Shown: in pieces, positions 10,101 through 22,800 of the stretch
How positions within the stretch are numbered: the first letter of the stretch is position 1
Layout: each line of letters begins with the position of its first letter
NCBI GenBank assembly: GCA_009741485.1
Contig: CM019219.1
Location: 5,746,694-5,810,693 of the forward strand
Origin: Malurus cyaneus samueli
Lineage: Eukaryota > Chordata > Aves > Passeriformes > Maluridae
Direction: 5' to 3'
Length of the DNA stretch: 64,000 nucleotides
Position numbers and translations under genes: made by a program
Notes under the pieces: generated by a model
Told to the model about the DNA's origin: nothing
Databases searched by the model: none
What the model saw: the letters and a program-made list of their open reading frames with translations, nothing else

Positions 10101-13100
10101 GGCTCCTAATGAAATAATTATGGGAGAGGAGCACAAAGAAACGTTCAGAGCTTGCAAGAAAACAAACAACTGTAATGCAGGAACAGAGATACTAGATCAG
10201 CTGGGGGACAAAAAGCTTTTGTATGGGTTTATTTATATTGCTGGCATAAATGAAATCTCTTCAGAGCTTTATGCAATATGTTAGATGTAAGTGCAGTCAA
10301 TGAGAAATGTTGACTGCCTGGTCTGGAGGAAATCATATTAGTTTTACAGGACAAGGCCTTACATAAAATATCCTGGTCTTACATGAAAGATGGGAAGGCA
10401 GAAGAAGAGATTTTTGCTACCCACGTCTGCAAGCAGAAGCAATCCCTGACAAACCTAAGAAGTCAATGGGTTTTTCTTTTGGAAGGTGGTAGAGATAAAG
10501 CTGATTGGTCAAATGTACCAAGAAGTAAATGTATTCAAAATAAAAATGCACAACAGTCTCTGAAATAACTGAAGGTTAAAAATCGGCATTGTACCGCTCC
10601 GAATCCTTGCAAAATTCATTTCTGAGGTTGTTCTGAATAATGCAGTAAAACACCAGTGAAATGTGGGGTGCATGAGCTCTGCCTCTCTGCAACATGAGAG
10701 AATCACTGAGGATCTCCTCAGACACCCAGAACCATCCATGGACCCTCACCCATTGATAAAGGAATTCAAGGAAGGTTTCTGCTCTAATACTCTGACACAC
10801 CTAACATGGATAACCCTGCAGGATGGATAATCTTTTGTGCAACTTCTAATTAGAAATTATATTTCTATGAAATATCTGTCCTAGAGTCAATAAGGAGACA
10901 AAAACTAAATTTATATCTTACATGATCTTGTCGAATCATTAACACAGAAAAACATGATTTATGATCTAAAATGACTTTGCTTCAACCATCCAGTGATAAT
11001 CTCTTAGATATAGCACATCCAGCTGGAAATGCTGCAGTAAACTTCTTCAGCCAAATTCCTTTTTAAAGATCTTAATTGGTTTTCTTCCACCAATGGTGTT
11101 TGTGGTTTTATATTGGTTTTCAACAGGAGATTTCTTTTTTTTTATCCCTTGGATCATACGATCTTCATATGAGTCTAAACACACTTGGAAAAACAGGAAG
11201 CCCTGCCTGGGAGTACAAATTGCACTGCTGTGCTTAGTCACAAATGGCTGAGCACAATGAGATTTTACAACAAACCAGAAATGTCTGTGTTTTGTTGTGT
11301 CAATAAATGTTCCAGTGATGCTCTTAAAGACAATAAATTACTGGTAATGGAACACTATCCCCAGCATGTAGAAGTCATTTTCCACTTCCAGACATTCTCA
11401 GATTAGGTTTAAATTGCTATTAGAAAATCCTAAATGTGTTTGGTTGAAGAAAATCTTTTTAATGCCTAGAAATAATCTGGCAGTGGCTGGTTAGAGCAGA
11501 GTTAGCAGGAGTATTCCTGGTGAGGACAGTTTACACATATGGAAGGGAACTTGGCTCCAGCAGATCCCTACCACTCAGAGGGAACAATACAGAGAGGTTT
11601 CAGAGCCTGTAATCTTTTGCAGCTGCTCAGCTGAAAAGAAAACATGTCAATATGCTGAGGAAATCATTGAGGGGTCTGAGTTTGTAACAGGGGTGTGAGG
11701 CCTGGGTTGCCATTGGCAGAAATGTCTTCTTTCTTTCTTTAATTTTGTTCTCCTTTGAGGTGGTAGAAGTAAATGATGGATGTGGGAAGCAGGACAGGAT
11801 AGAAGGTGAACAGGGGAAGAAGTGAAGAGAACAGCAGGAAATGGGACTTTGGTGCACAACCATTTTTATTTTTGTGAGTAGAGCTGTTGGTTTTCCTGAG
11901 GAGCCACTGAAATCCATGGTGAATTTGTCACCAGTGCCCCTTTGCTTGTGGCCTGGGCTGAAGGAGTCTGAAGGTGCAAATCCTGCTGTTCTTACACACC
12001 CTCTTTTCTTCAGCAATGGCTTTAGCAAAGAAATCAAACCAAGACAAACTCTTTTCTTTTTTTTTTTCTTATGAATGGTTGCAATGCTGAAGCCCAGAAT
12101 AGCGTGTGTATTTACAAGTATAACGACTGTGCACAATCTTCAAGACTGCCACACTCGTCCTGGTCCTACACTGAAAAATAAAGAGTTAACCAGAGATGCA
12201 TAGCATAAAGAGGAACTTCTGTATTGACTTTCTGAGGTTTTTCAGAAAGAAATCCACAAGGGATTGAGAAGGAATTTTCACAGGGACTAATTAGCTTCAT
12301 GTTCTATGAGAAAAATCATTGCTAAACTTAGACTCTGCTGGACTGCACTGCACTATCTCCCACACTAATGACCCCAAACTATGGGGAAAATTATTCTTCC
12401 CTGATCAATGCACTCAAATTCAAAATTACATTTCCCTCAGCATAAAGCCTGCTTTATTTCTTGTTTTATTTTGCTTTGTAGAACCCTGAAATGAAAGGAG
12501 AATGAATTGATGTTGTTAATGAATATATTTCCATTAGCTATAGCAGGGCTTACCCTCACATGTGATGTTTGGCCTGTGCTTTGAAAATGAAAAATAAAGT
12601 TTCCTATTGTCAAAAATGGCTGTGCTGCCTCCTGTTTTCTGTCAGTGTTTCACGTTTTTGAGTGTTGTGCAGTCTTAATATGACAGATATTTAATTTTGC
12701 ATAGTATGTTCAGGGGTCTATGAGCATGGACATGTCATGTTACACTGATGTATAGACACATGTATTTATATGTATGTGTGGATAAATTATATAAATAAAC
12801 TGAGCTCTGCAGTTTTGTTTTCAATCCTACTTAAAAAAAACCCTTTAAAAAAAATGCTGCACATTTCTCTTGCAGCATATTTGACTGAGCTTTTCCTGAT
12901 GTCTTTGTGGACATTTTCCAAGGGAACACAAAGAGTCGAAGCATTAATAAACTCTGATTCTATGAAGCTGTGTTAAATGCATTCAGAAATGGAGGAAGCA
13001 AATATGAGCCAGCAGGCTCCAAGCAGTGAAGACAGCTCTGGTGAACTTGCTGCACATTTTCGTGTGAGATCCCAATTTAAGGACCAAAACTGTCCCAGTG

Positions 13101-15938
13101 TGTTGGGACTGCTGACAGTGACAGCTTCTCAGGGCCACAGGGATCCTAAAATGAGCCCTCAGTGGTGCTTAGGCCAAAGGATTTCCATGGATCTTCCAGG
13201 GAAAAGCAGTTCAGTAAAACACCTCTTTACACAAGTACTTTCTCAGATGCCTTTATTTTTGCCATTGCATCCAAGAAACACAACAGAGGACAAAGCTGGG
13301 CTGATGTCAGATGGGAAACAAACCAGGGATTAACAGATAGGATGGCAAGGAATTCTGATTGTGTCTGGCATGTAGAAGGGGGTGTGTAAGTGTGAAGCAC
13401 AGGTTATCAACGAGCCAAATACCATCAGCCTTCACAAAGGGGAGAAAAAAGATGGGCAAGGGCTGTCCTGGAGATGGGAGTGGGGAGCAGATCTCAGGTG
13501 AGGCTCCACTCCATCACTGAGAGCCCCTGATCAGCACCAATCTCCTCACAGGGTCCAGGGAGGGAGCACTTCAGGCCTTTGGTGCTGAAAATTCAACTAC
13601 AAAGAACAGAGCTCGTACCGAGTCAAACGATGCATTTGTTCAGACTGAGAAGATATGAACTGCAAAAACTGAGCTCAAACCTGAGCTCACCCTGAAAGCA
13701 TTAAAAAGGCTTCGTTTGGCAACCAGAGATTTTTTTTTTCTTCAATATAGCAGAAAGCAGCACAATGGATAAGACCACAGAAGCCATGAAATGGAAAAAT
13801 GGGATTTGCTGAATGCTTCCTTCATAAACCTTCAGTACATCCATCTTTATCCAGGGACAAGGCTGTGACAGGAGAGGATTTCTACAAAGGGAATGAAGGG
13901 ATTCCTCTATGCATGACACCCAAGGTATTAAATTATCACTATATAACACTTTTGCCTTTCTGAAAAGGAAAGAGAATTTATGTAAAATTTGGCTTCTGTG
14001 ACATGGAGTATCCTCTTTGTCATACAATCCTGGTTTTATTTAGGTTTTTTTAACCCATATAGTTTGATACCATTTTTCCTTCAGTTTTCCTGTGTGAACA
14101 AAGCCAATCACATACAAAATATTTGGGGACAGCTTTTCCATGGTCATAAACCCTTCTAGATCCTCTGCTTTCCATGCCCCCTCACCACAACTGGTGTTTT
14201 GATCCAGGGCAGGTTATTTAATCCCTTCATGAAGTTTAAATAATTTATGGGATGGAAGTTCCACAGTTAGATATTCAGATCTGACAAATGTTCAGCATCC
14301 TCCACACGTGAGATTTGAGTGGAGGTGACCATCCTGCAGGTTTTGGGACACAAACACCAGGGCTGAGTGGGGTCCAACTCCCCCTCTGTGTGATGCTGTC
14401 TGGGCTCTCCATTAGATTAAAAATCCCCATTTTCTCATCACCAGATTTTCCCTGCAGGAAGATTCAGTCATTGTCAATATTTATAAAGCCCAATGAGACC
14501 TCCTCACTGTCAGGCAGAAGTGTTTCATCATTATGAGTTTCCAGCTCTTCAGTGACATTTGATGAAATCATATTAAGCGTAATTATATTTGAGGGGAGCA
14601 CGTCTAAGTCCTAATGAGCCTTTATAGTTATTCATTACCCGATTTCTTCGTTTTAGTTTTCATTTTCCAAAGGTTTGTTTGCCTCATTCAGCTAAATTCA
14701 CGTCACAGCCTCTTCCTTTCAACTTTTAGGTTCTTTACTGAGTTTTGTGGCTCTACACTGGTGAATATTTGCACACAATTTCTCAATTTTTAAATGCTAG
14801 GGGGTCCCAGCATATGCGAGAAGTTATGGACAAGGATAGCTTTATGAATAATAGACACTCCCAGGTTTAAAGGCTTCATTTTGGGGGGTTTTATTAAAGG
14901 AAATTGATACGTGAAGATTTCTGCGTTTTCAGAAATGACTGCAGTTAGTGGGACAAAATCCAGGCCCTGCAGATGCTTCACACAAGAATTATTATGCAGA
15001 TTTAAAGCATAAATCCCCTTTTGACCACACATGCTGGATTGAAAGGGAAATGGATTGAGGATCACCCTGACTTGCACTAAAGATGAATATCTTCTCTGCC
15101 AGTCTGGTTTACTTCATTATCTAAGTCCCTGACGTGGGAAAAAAGGCTCTGGATTTTTACAGGATAGCATATCTTCATTAATTTTTTTCCTTCTCTTTCT
15201 GTGCCTTTTTCATGAGGAATCCAGGTAAGATACATCCAGTGAAAGCTGCAAATTATATCCACAACTATCATAATAATTATACTAAACTAATAATAATTAT
15301 ATTTAACAATTTATATCGCCTGCAGTAAAGAAGGTGAAGAAGTGATGATGGTGCCAGTTGGCTAATGTGTAATGATGTATTTCCCAATAACTTTTCCTGA
15401 TTTCTGATTTAAAAACCCTTCTTCAGGGGATATGAAGCAGGTTTTGAAAATAGCATATTGTGAACAATCACTGTAAGAAAAAGCTTCTGATAAGAAGTAT
15501 GAAGCACCAAAATATTAACAGAGCTCAGTTTTTCAACATTCTATATCTATAGCTGGTCAGTTTTCTAAAATAAATATTCTTCATTTCCTAGATGAAACAA
15601 TTATTTTTAAAATGTAAAACCTTTTTCCTGTTTTTTCTCAGATTTTCATGAAAGTTTATTGTAGCAGATCCCTCATAGTTTGAGATACAGATAACCTAAA
15701 GCAAGGATTTGAGAATCATGCTCCTGTAAACTTCAGTAGTTCTGGAAATTCAAAATTAAAGTCCACCTATTTCTAAATAGCCATTGTTTTTGTTCTGAGC
15801 TGGACATCTGAATCTCAGTCTCAGTTTGAATCCATTTTTATCTTGAACGTCTCTCAAATGTTACCTGTAATTAAAGACTATATGTTTTTCTTTCCATATG
15901 ATTTCTCTTTGTCAGGAATGATCAGATACTCCCACTTC

Positions 15939-15940
<2 letters not shown>
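7175..15940. other. Intergenic DNA between SLC18A2 and KCNK18, left part
   Basis: AT-rich sequence with short T- or A-runs only. I find no exon with splice signals, no RNA gene and no further clear mobile element. Open frames of up to 169 codons (11627-12136, minus) contain homopolymer-derived Lys runs and resemble no family that I know. Confidence 0.55.

Positions 15941-15991
<51 letters not shown>
15941..15991. repeat. Poly(A) run of 51, followed by a short (CAA)n
   Basis: 51 consecutive A residues (15941-15991) followed by CCAACAACAACAAC and another A-run. There is no AATAAA within the preceding 40 bases and CR1 elements do not end in poly(A), so this looks like a slippage-expanded homopolymer. 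A very old processed pseudogene tail cannot be excluded, but no pseudogene body is visible upstream. Confidence 0.9.
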
Positions 15992-15993
<2 letters not shown>

Positions 15994-18354
15994 AACAACA
16001 ACAACAAAAAAAATCCCTCTGATTTAGCTCTGCTGGAGCCTGATCTACATGAAAGGAGCTTTCAATAGGCTGCCTCCATCACTTCTATTTTCAAATCACA
16101 ATATTTGCACAGACTCTCTCTTCACAAGAATAAATAAAAGGGAGAAAGCAAAGTAATACAGAGAAAAATCAAGGATGAAAGAAATAATTTGCAATTTTAG
16201 TGAAGGCAAAGCATCGTGCTACGTCTTTGTTTTTCAGATAACCCAAACCAACTTCAAAGTTGGACTCTAAAGGCAGGACCAATATCCATGGCAACTAATT
16301 GCATTTACTGCACCTGCTGGAAAGTGGCAGTGCCATGAAGAGCAGAGTGACCAGGCTGCTGCAGATGGCACAGAGCCTGCCTGGCTGAAGGTGTTTCCTC
16401 TGTGCCTCTGTGCCACCAGGGTACTCTGGGATACTCTGCTGCTGATGCTCAGATTCTGTCATCTTTTTAAGAAATAGATTGTCTTTTCTGCTGTTCTTGA
16501 CACAGAAAGCATTGTGCAAAGAAGAATTAAAGAATCTCAGTTGTCCTCTCTCCACCCACGATGGGTACAAACATCTCAGCTCAGTTAGCCCACAGGAATT
16601 GCCCCCTGCTCAACCTTTAGGCACTGCCATTTCCCCCTTGAGCTCCTCCATGCAGCTCTGCCTCTTCTGTTTGGACTATTTAGATGCTCCTCAGGGCAGA
16701 CATTGCCTTTACATTATTTAATAATGCAGAGCATGACAAAAATGACTTTTGGGCTGGGAATTCAGTCTCACTCCATACAGGAACTGATGCATCAATAGGG
16801 ATTTATCAACACCCTGCAACACCCCTCTGCCAGGCAGCACTGAGCTGAGCAGTTCCACTGCAGACTGAGCGTGGCCACCCAAGCCCAAGCAGCATTTCTA
16901 TCAACCATCCAGCAGGGCTGTGCTTGAAATGTTTACAAAAGCTGAACAATATCCTGTAGCTGGAACTTCTCCTTGTGGATATTGCACAAGCAGAGCACTC
17001 CTTCTTGGTGTTTATCAAATATTGTGATTCAGCTGAATTTCTTTATGAGACAATAAGCCATTCAGTGCAAAAGGCTGATAATATTAGAAACTCTTTTGTG
17101 TGTGGTTTAGGCCTATTTGATTTCACAGATAACATGCTTCTGTTTCTATTTGTCAGTTTTATATACACATCTTGTAGAGTCAGAAAGAGAGCAGGGACTG
17201 AAAGGCACAGAGAAGATCAATAAACAGCCACAAAGACATCCTTTAAATGTTAACATTTCCTTTCTGGGCCCTGTAAGCCTTGCCAAGAATTGCCTATGGG
17301 TATATATGACCTTATTTAAAGCACATTGCTTTTGTGACAGGTGTTCAGATGGTACTTTATGAAAATTTGCTTGTCCCCAAAAAAATTAATTGACAAATGT
17401 TAATTAATACTCACCAAAATAATTTGCTTGCTCTGATATAACCCCTGAGCCTTTTTTTATTGCTTTCCAGCCATTCCTTTTTAATAAGAGAAGCAACATT
17501 CATTGGGCAGAGAGTGAAACAAATGCTTGGGCTCATTTTCTGTGCACGCACAGTCTCCATCTCCCTCTGAGTGTGTGAGCAGCCTCCTCTCAGAAAGGTA
17601 CTCCAAAATCTCTTCCCTGGCCTGGGAATGACACTCAGGAATGTGTCAGCACTGGTTAAAATTTCCTTTTCCTTCACAGTTTCACCGGTGAGCCCCAATG
17701 TACTGATGGCCACTGCTGGCAGCCATTCCCTTTCCCTGTGCTTTGTATTTCCTCCTGCATTCAGGGCAGGGAAAGTTCAGCATCAGGAGCAGCATTTGGA
17801 GAGGTGGCAAGGTCGGGGTTATTCTGGGATGGGGCTGTGGTGCAGGAGTTGGCATTTTGTGTGCTCACATCAGATCTGCCTCGTGCAGTTATCATCAGGA
17901 CTGTCAGCTGCAATGATCCAAGTCCCGTGGCCTCCACCACTGGAACTTAAATTCCACCAAAAACAGCAATAATGAGAGAAACTGGAGACATTTAAGCAGA
18001 AGTCTGGGCCGAGTATAAGCAAAGATGGAAAAGAACAAATAGAAGATTATCTGTCCTTTGAAACAGCCACCTTCCTGCCAATTCAAATATTGACTGGCTG
18101 CAGAATGGGGAAGATCACTGCTTGCAGTGGGATGGAAATGGCAGAGTTTGCTCCAGAGAGAGCCCAGGAAGCAAAAATGATGTTTGGAGGCTTCCAACAA
18201 AGGTCAGAGCTCCAAAGCAGAAAAAAAAGGCACAGTGTGCATTGAGGGGAATATCTCAGGGATGTTTTTTCAGTGTGGAATCTGAGTGGAGACATAAATT
18301 TCACTTCCAGGCTGAAATGTGGTGTTTAGTATTCATAAGGTAGAATTTCCTTAG

Positions 18355-18412
18355 GTGAAAGGACTCACAAGGATCATCCAGTCCAATTCCTGGTCCTGCA
18401 GAACCCCAGCTT
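18355..18412 (-). mobile_element. Short CR1-like fragment
   Basis: AAAGGACTCACAAGGATCAT, CCAGTCCAATTCCTGGTCCT and GCAGAACCCC match the reverse complement of part of a CR1 3' region. Only about 58 bases remain, so the assignment is tentative. Confidence 0.5.
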
Positions 18413-19807
18413 TAAAGAGTGGTGTGGAAATATCTTCCTTGCCATGGTGGGAAATGGATGGGGAACTGATGTGCCTGAAGAGGAAACTTGTGCATTCAGG
18501 GTAACCTTCAACCAGACCCGTTTTCTTGCTCTGTTCCTAATCCTGAAATGGTAACAAACACCTTCCACTGAGTTCCTGAAGGGATTGCCCATCTCACACC
18601 ACCACGGGGTGTGTTTGGAGATGTGACTTCCAAGAACTTCCTGTCTTCCAACACACTCTGAAGTCAATATTGTTCTGGCTGTGTTAGGGTTTGTTTTGTC
18701 CATTATTTTAATTGTAGTGTGATGGATGGTGGTTGGACTTCCAAAATCCTTTTGTGTGTGTGTGTCCAGCGATTGTTTGCCAGTGCAAGACAATAAACTT
18801 CAAAACAAGTATTTCTGTCTGAGGTGTTCATTTTTCTAATGCTAGAAAGGCCTGTAGAGATCAATTATGGGAACAAAGAATTAGAATCTAGCTCCTCCTC
18901 TGGTATTAATTAAATCTTTTATCCTATGGTGAGCAAAGAGCGTATTTGGCTTTGCACAGTCCTCAAAGGTATTATTACCACACTTCAGTGGATGAGGGCA
19001 AATAAAGCCAAGAGAGGCTCTAATTTGCTTTAGGTCATTTATCCAAATTGATGCAAAATAAGAAAAGAGCATAAAATGTCCCATTGTGAATGATATTCTC
19101 TCGCCACCAGCCAGTGCTTGCAATGTGGGCAGTGTTTTACCCTTCTTGGGCCTCCTCACACATGAACAAGGATTGCAAAGCCTTCAGTTCCCACTGGCTG
19201 CTTTGGGTGGGTCTGGCTCAGGAACTGACACTTTGTCACCTCCTCTGTCCCTGCTTTGGGAGGGATCTTCAGATTCCACTGGAGGAGAATCTTTTTCATG
19301 TCCTGAGGAGCAGAAAAGGAGCTGGGGAGAGGCAGAAGGAGCAGCACCAGTGGGGAGCCAGCAGCTCCAGCTGCTGATTCTGAATCTGCCCCTGAGCTGC
19401 TCCATGGCTCAAACTCTTCTGTGCCTCGGTTTGCCCAATCACAGGGCCACAATTAAGAAATTTGAGATTTTTCAATGCTTCCTCTGTACTTTTTGTCTAA
19501 AAGGGATTTAAAATAAAAACGGATTGAGGACCATCTTAAAATCTATGCCCTCTCTATGCAGATAAAAGCAGGGGATCCCATCAAATGATCTTTGTGGCCC
19601 CTTTTTGCTTTAAAACAAATGAGGGCTGGACCATCCCTTGTAAAGTATTTTGTTATTCTTTCCTTCCTAAACTCCATTTTTAAAATCCCCCATTAACAAC
19701 CCCAGTATTCCTGTGTAAAAAAACACTTGTTCCTAACATTTCACGGGATTTCCTAAGGCTTTCTCCGGTTGCCAAAGCAGAAAACGGGAAGGTTTGACTC
19801 TGTCTCA

Positions 19808-19874
19808 GCCGTGCCATCTGCTGGCACCGGGTCTGCAGAAGGAACGAGGTCTCCTTGCACCATCTAGCGGCTCC
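19808..19874 (-). promoter_or_regulatory. Pair of CTCF-like motifs
   Basis: Two minus-strand matches to the CTCF core (consensus CCASYAGRKGGC) lie about 45 bp apart. The first, around 19811-19826, reads GTGCCAGCAGATGGCAC on the minus strand. The second, around 19855-19874, reads GCCGCTAGATGGTGC. Both have the same orientation, and both stand in a local patch with more CpG than its surroundings. Occupancy cannot be judged from sequence. Confidence 0.45.
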
Positions 19875-22800
19875 AGGAACCTGAGCAAAAGGGATTTTCT
19901 ATCCCCAGCCCGCATCCCCAGCAAGCCTGAATAATAAAAATACAGGCGAGGCATTCGCTGTTTCAGGTAACCCTAAGTGAACACAGGAAATGCGAAAAGC
20001 AAACTTAACTACAGGAATAAAACGAGAATTTTCTAATAATCTGTTCTTTCCCTCCCACACCAATTTTTATTCAGTATTTCAATATTACCACAATTGCAAG
20101 CACAAAAAAAATAAAGTTAGAATCCATAAGAAATAAAAGGAGGAAAATTCTTCCTGTAATACCGAAGAAGGCATCTGTCTAATCTCACTTCCAAGGGTCG
20201 ATATTACAGAGGTCAGACTCTGATCATTACTACTTCTTCTTCCTTTTGAAGATATTTAAGAACAGTTTTTCTTTCCTCCAGAGAGAAGTAAAACTGTGAA
20301 AGCAAAACTACAGAGACAGTATCTCACAGCTCTTATTGAGTGAAGGGTGGAAAGAAAGGCATCTCCAAAGAATTTAGGAGTACAGCTGGAAAGACAGGAG
20401 CTGAGTTATTCAGGGGTAGGGTCACATTAATGGTCTTCATTTTTTCATTGAAGAAAATAAGAGTTTTGTGATTGTTGTCAGTCACTCAGAGTTTGGGAAT
20501 TTACCTGAGCTGTGCAAACAGCACCTTGTTCTCTCACCGTGGAGATCCATGGACATGTCAGAGGGTGGAAAGCATCAGGAAGAGAGAGGCTGTGAAGCTC
20601 CAGATTGTGTTTAAAGGATGCTTATAGAATCCTTCAAATATATATGATTAATTCCTCAAGGCAGTGTAACATATATCTGCAAGGAAACACCTGACGTGCT
20701 AAACCACCTGGACAGAATTCTTTATAAACTATGTCCTTCACTCAGAATAGCCTTTGAGCCATGTTAGAACATGAACACAGTGACTTGGAAAGCATTTCCA
20801 GGAATTTAAGCACTTGCTCTTTGCCATAAAGTGTTTGCTTTGGGTGTCCTGAAGAGTTTCCTGCTCCCTGCAGAACCAACAGGAGCCCTTTTGGCTTAAA
20901 GAGTTTAAGAGAACTTGAGCTTGAGTGGACAATTTTTTTATGCATAATGCTTTCCACTTGTAAATACAAATTTAACATCCCTTCACTCACTGCATTCTCT
21001 GGGACTAGAAATTAAATTTAAAAGGCAGTTAGTCCAGAGAGGTTATCCCTGTGTTAATCTGGCAGGAAGGAGCAGGGCTGTATTCTCCAGACTGCAGGGA
21101 CCCAGAGCCCTGTCTGGGGAGCTGAGATTGAGAGGATGCACCTCGCTCTGCTGCCTCCAGAGATCCACACAGATCCTGCAGAAGGGAAGGGAGGGCCATC
21201 CCATGTCCAGCAGTTCATCTCCCTCCCACCTTTGGCAGTTACAACCCATCAGATCATTCATGCACTTCCCAGCTCTCTCTCTCAGGCATCATAATCGGTT
21301 TTGCTTTGATTTTCTTTCTTTTTTTATTAAATCCTGCTCTTTCAAGCCCGTCTTGCTATGAAACTCTCTTTCAGGTGAACATCTTTCTGTACAATTTTGA
21401 CAAATATTTCAGAGAGACTCTGAATTGAAACATCTCCTTTAAGGCTCTATCAGTCTCTCAGTCCCTTCTCAACCATAACAAGTCTTCAAGTGTGTTTGCT
21501 TTTCTGACTGATCTCTTTTCTGCACCTGTTCCAGCTCAGTTCCAGGGCAACTCTTGTCTGTGAACAAGTGATGCTCATGGACCCCTGAGTACAGATTCTC
21601 TTACTATAAATCATTTAATCCTGGCAATGTAATAATGTGGCACAAACACTCTTCTGACACACATGCTTTCTAGTCCAGGCTCATAAAATGTGCCCCATGA
21701 TTTGCACTTTTGCAAGTTTATCACATTTGTCTTTTCCCACTCTAGAGAGAGGAAAAGTGATTTCCTCGATCTGTGCTTGTCAAACTCTTTCTGTGCTGGA
21801 TTGCCCCACTCTTCCACATTTCCAGGCAGCTTCAAGCACCTCGAGCAAGAGCTATCCATCTTCATGAAATCCAAATTAATGTCTGAAGGCTGACAAACTT
21901 GTGCTTCCCTCAGCGTTCAGAGTCATCCAGGAGGCTGATGCAGAGATGACTGGAGATATTTATAAAGTCTAACACCCAAAGCCAATGCATTGATCAGGTA
22001 TTGATTGATTGATTGGCCAGGTCAGGTGTCTATGAGCTGTTCCACAGCTGGTGGGGTGCAGTGACACATCTGGAGCAGGATAGAGGAGCAGTGCAGACAC
22101 TTCCCATGCCCTGGAATTTCATGGAGGCTCCTGCACTCACAGCTCCTGTTGCACTGCATTTATTCTTTTTGTGAAACACACCACAGCTGCTTCCCAGATC
22201 TGCTCAATCACCCAGTGACACATATTTGTGCACATGCCACAAGGAGTTTCTCTTTCTTGCTCAGCCAGCAGAGGCAGGAAGTGATAAGGGCTGCTTTAGT
22301 CACAGAGATGCACTCTGCAGCAGGCAGGCAGCGAGAAACACTGAGATTAATGGTGATTTAAAGTCCTTATCTAAGATGCTCCAAGGAACTTCCATAATAA
22401 AAATAATAAACTCCAGGAATAATAATTATTAACAGAATTGAAAGAGCCTGACCCCAATCCCATGCTGGGCTTATAATTTAATGATTTTTCCTGACTTTGA
22501 CAGGGTTGCTTCCCTCTGAAATTGTTGAAAGTGTAATCAGAGTCAGGGACCAGATCTTTTGGCCTCCTTATTCATAATTGAGCTACTCTGAAAGGCTGTA
22601 TAGCCCTTTGGTGATGCTATTCAGACTAAAAAGCAGGTGAGATTTTTAGATCAAAGCATCATTTGCCAAAGTCAACCACTTCAAATCCTCCTGTGTGAAG
22701 TGGTAGGCTGGAGAATTTTACAGGAACAGCCTCCCTAATGGTTTTTTATGACACCTTTTTCCAAAGAGTAGAAAGGCTGAGAACAGTTTTTAGCATGCTT

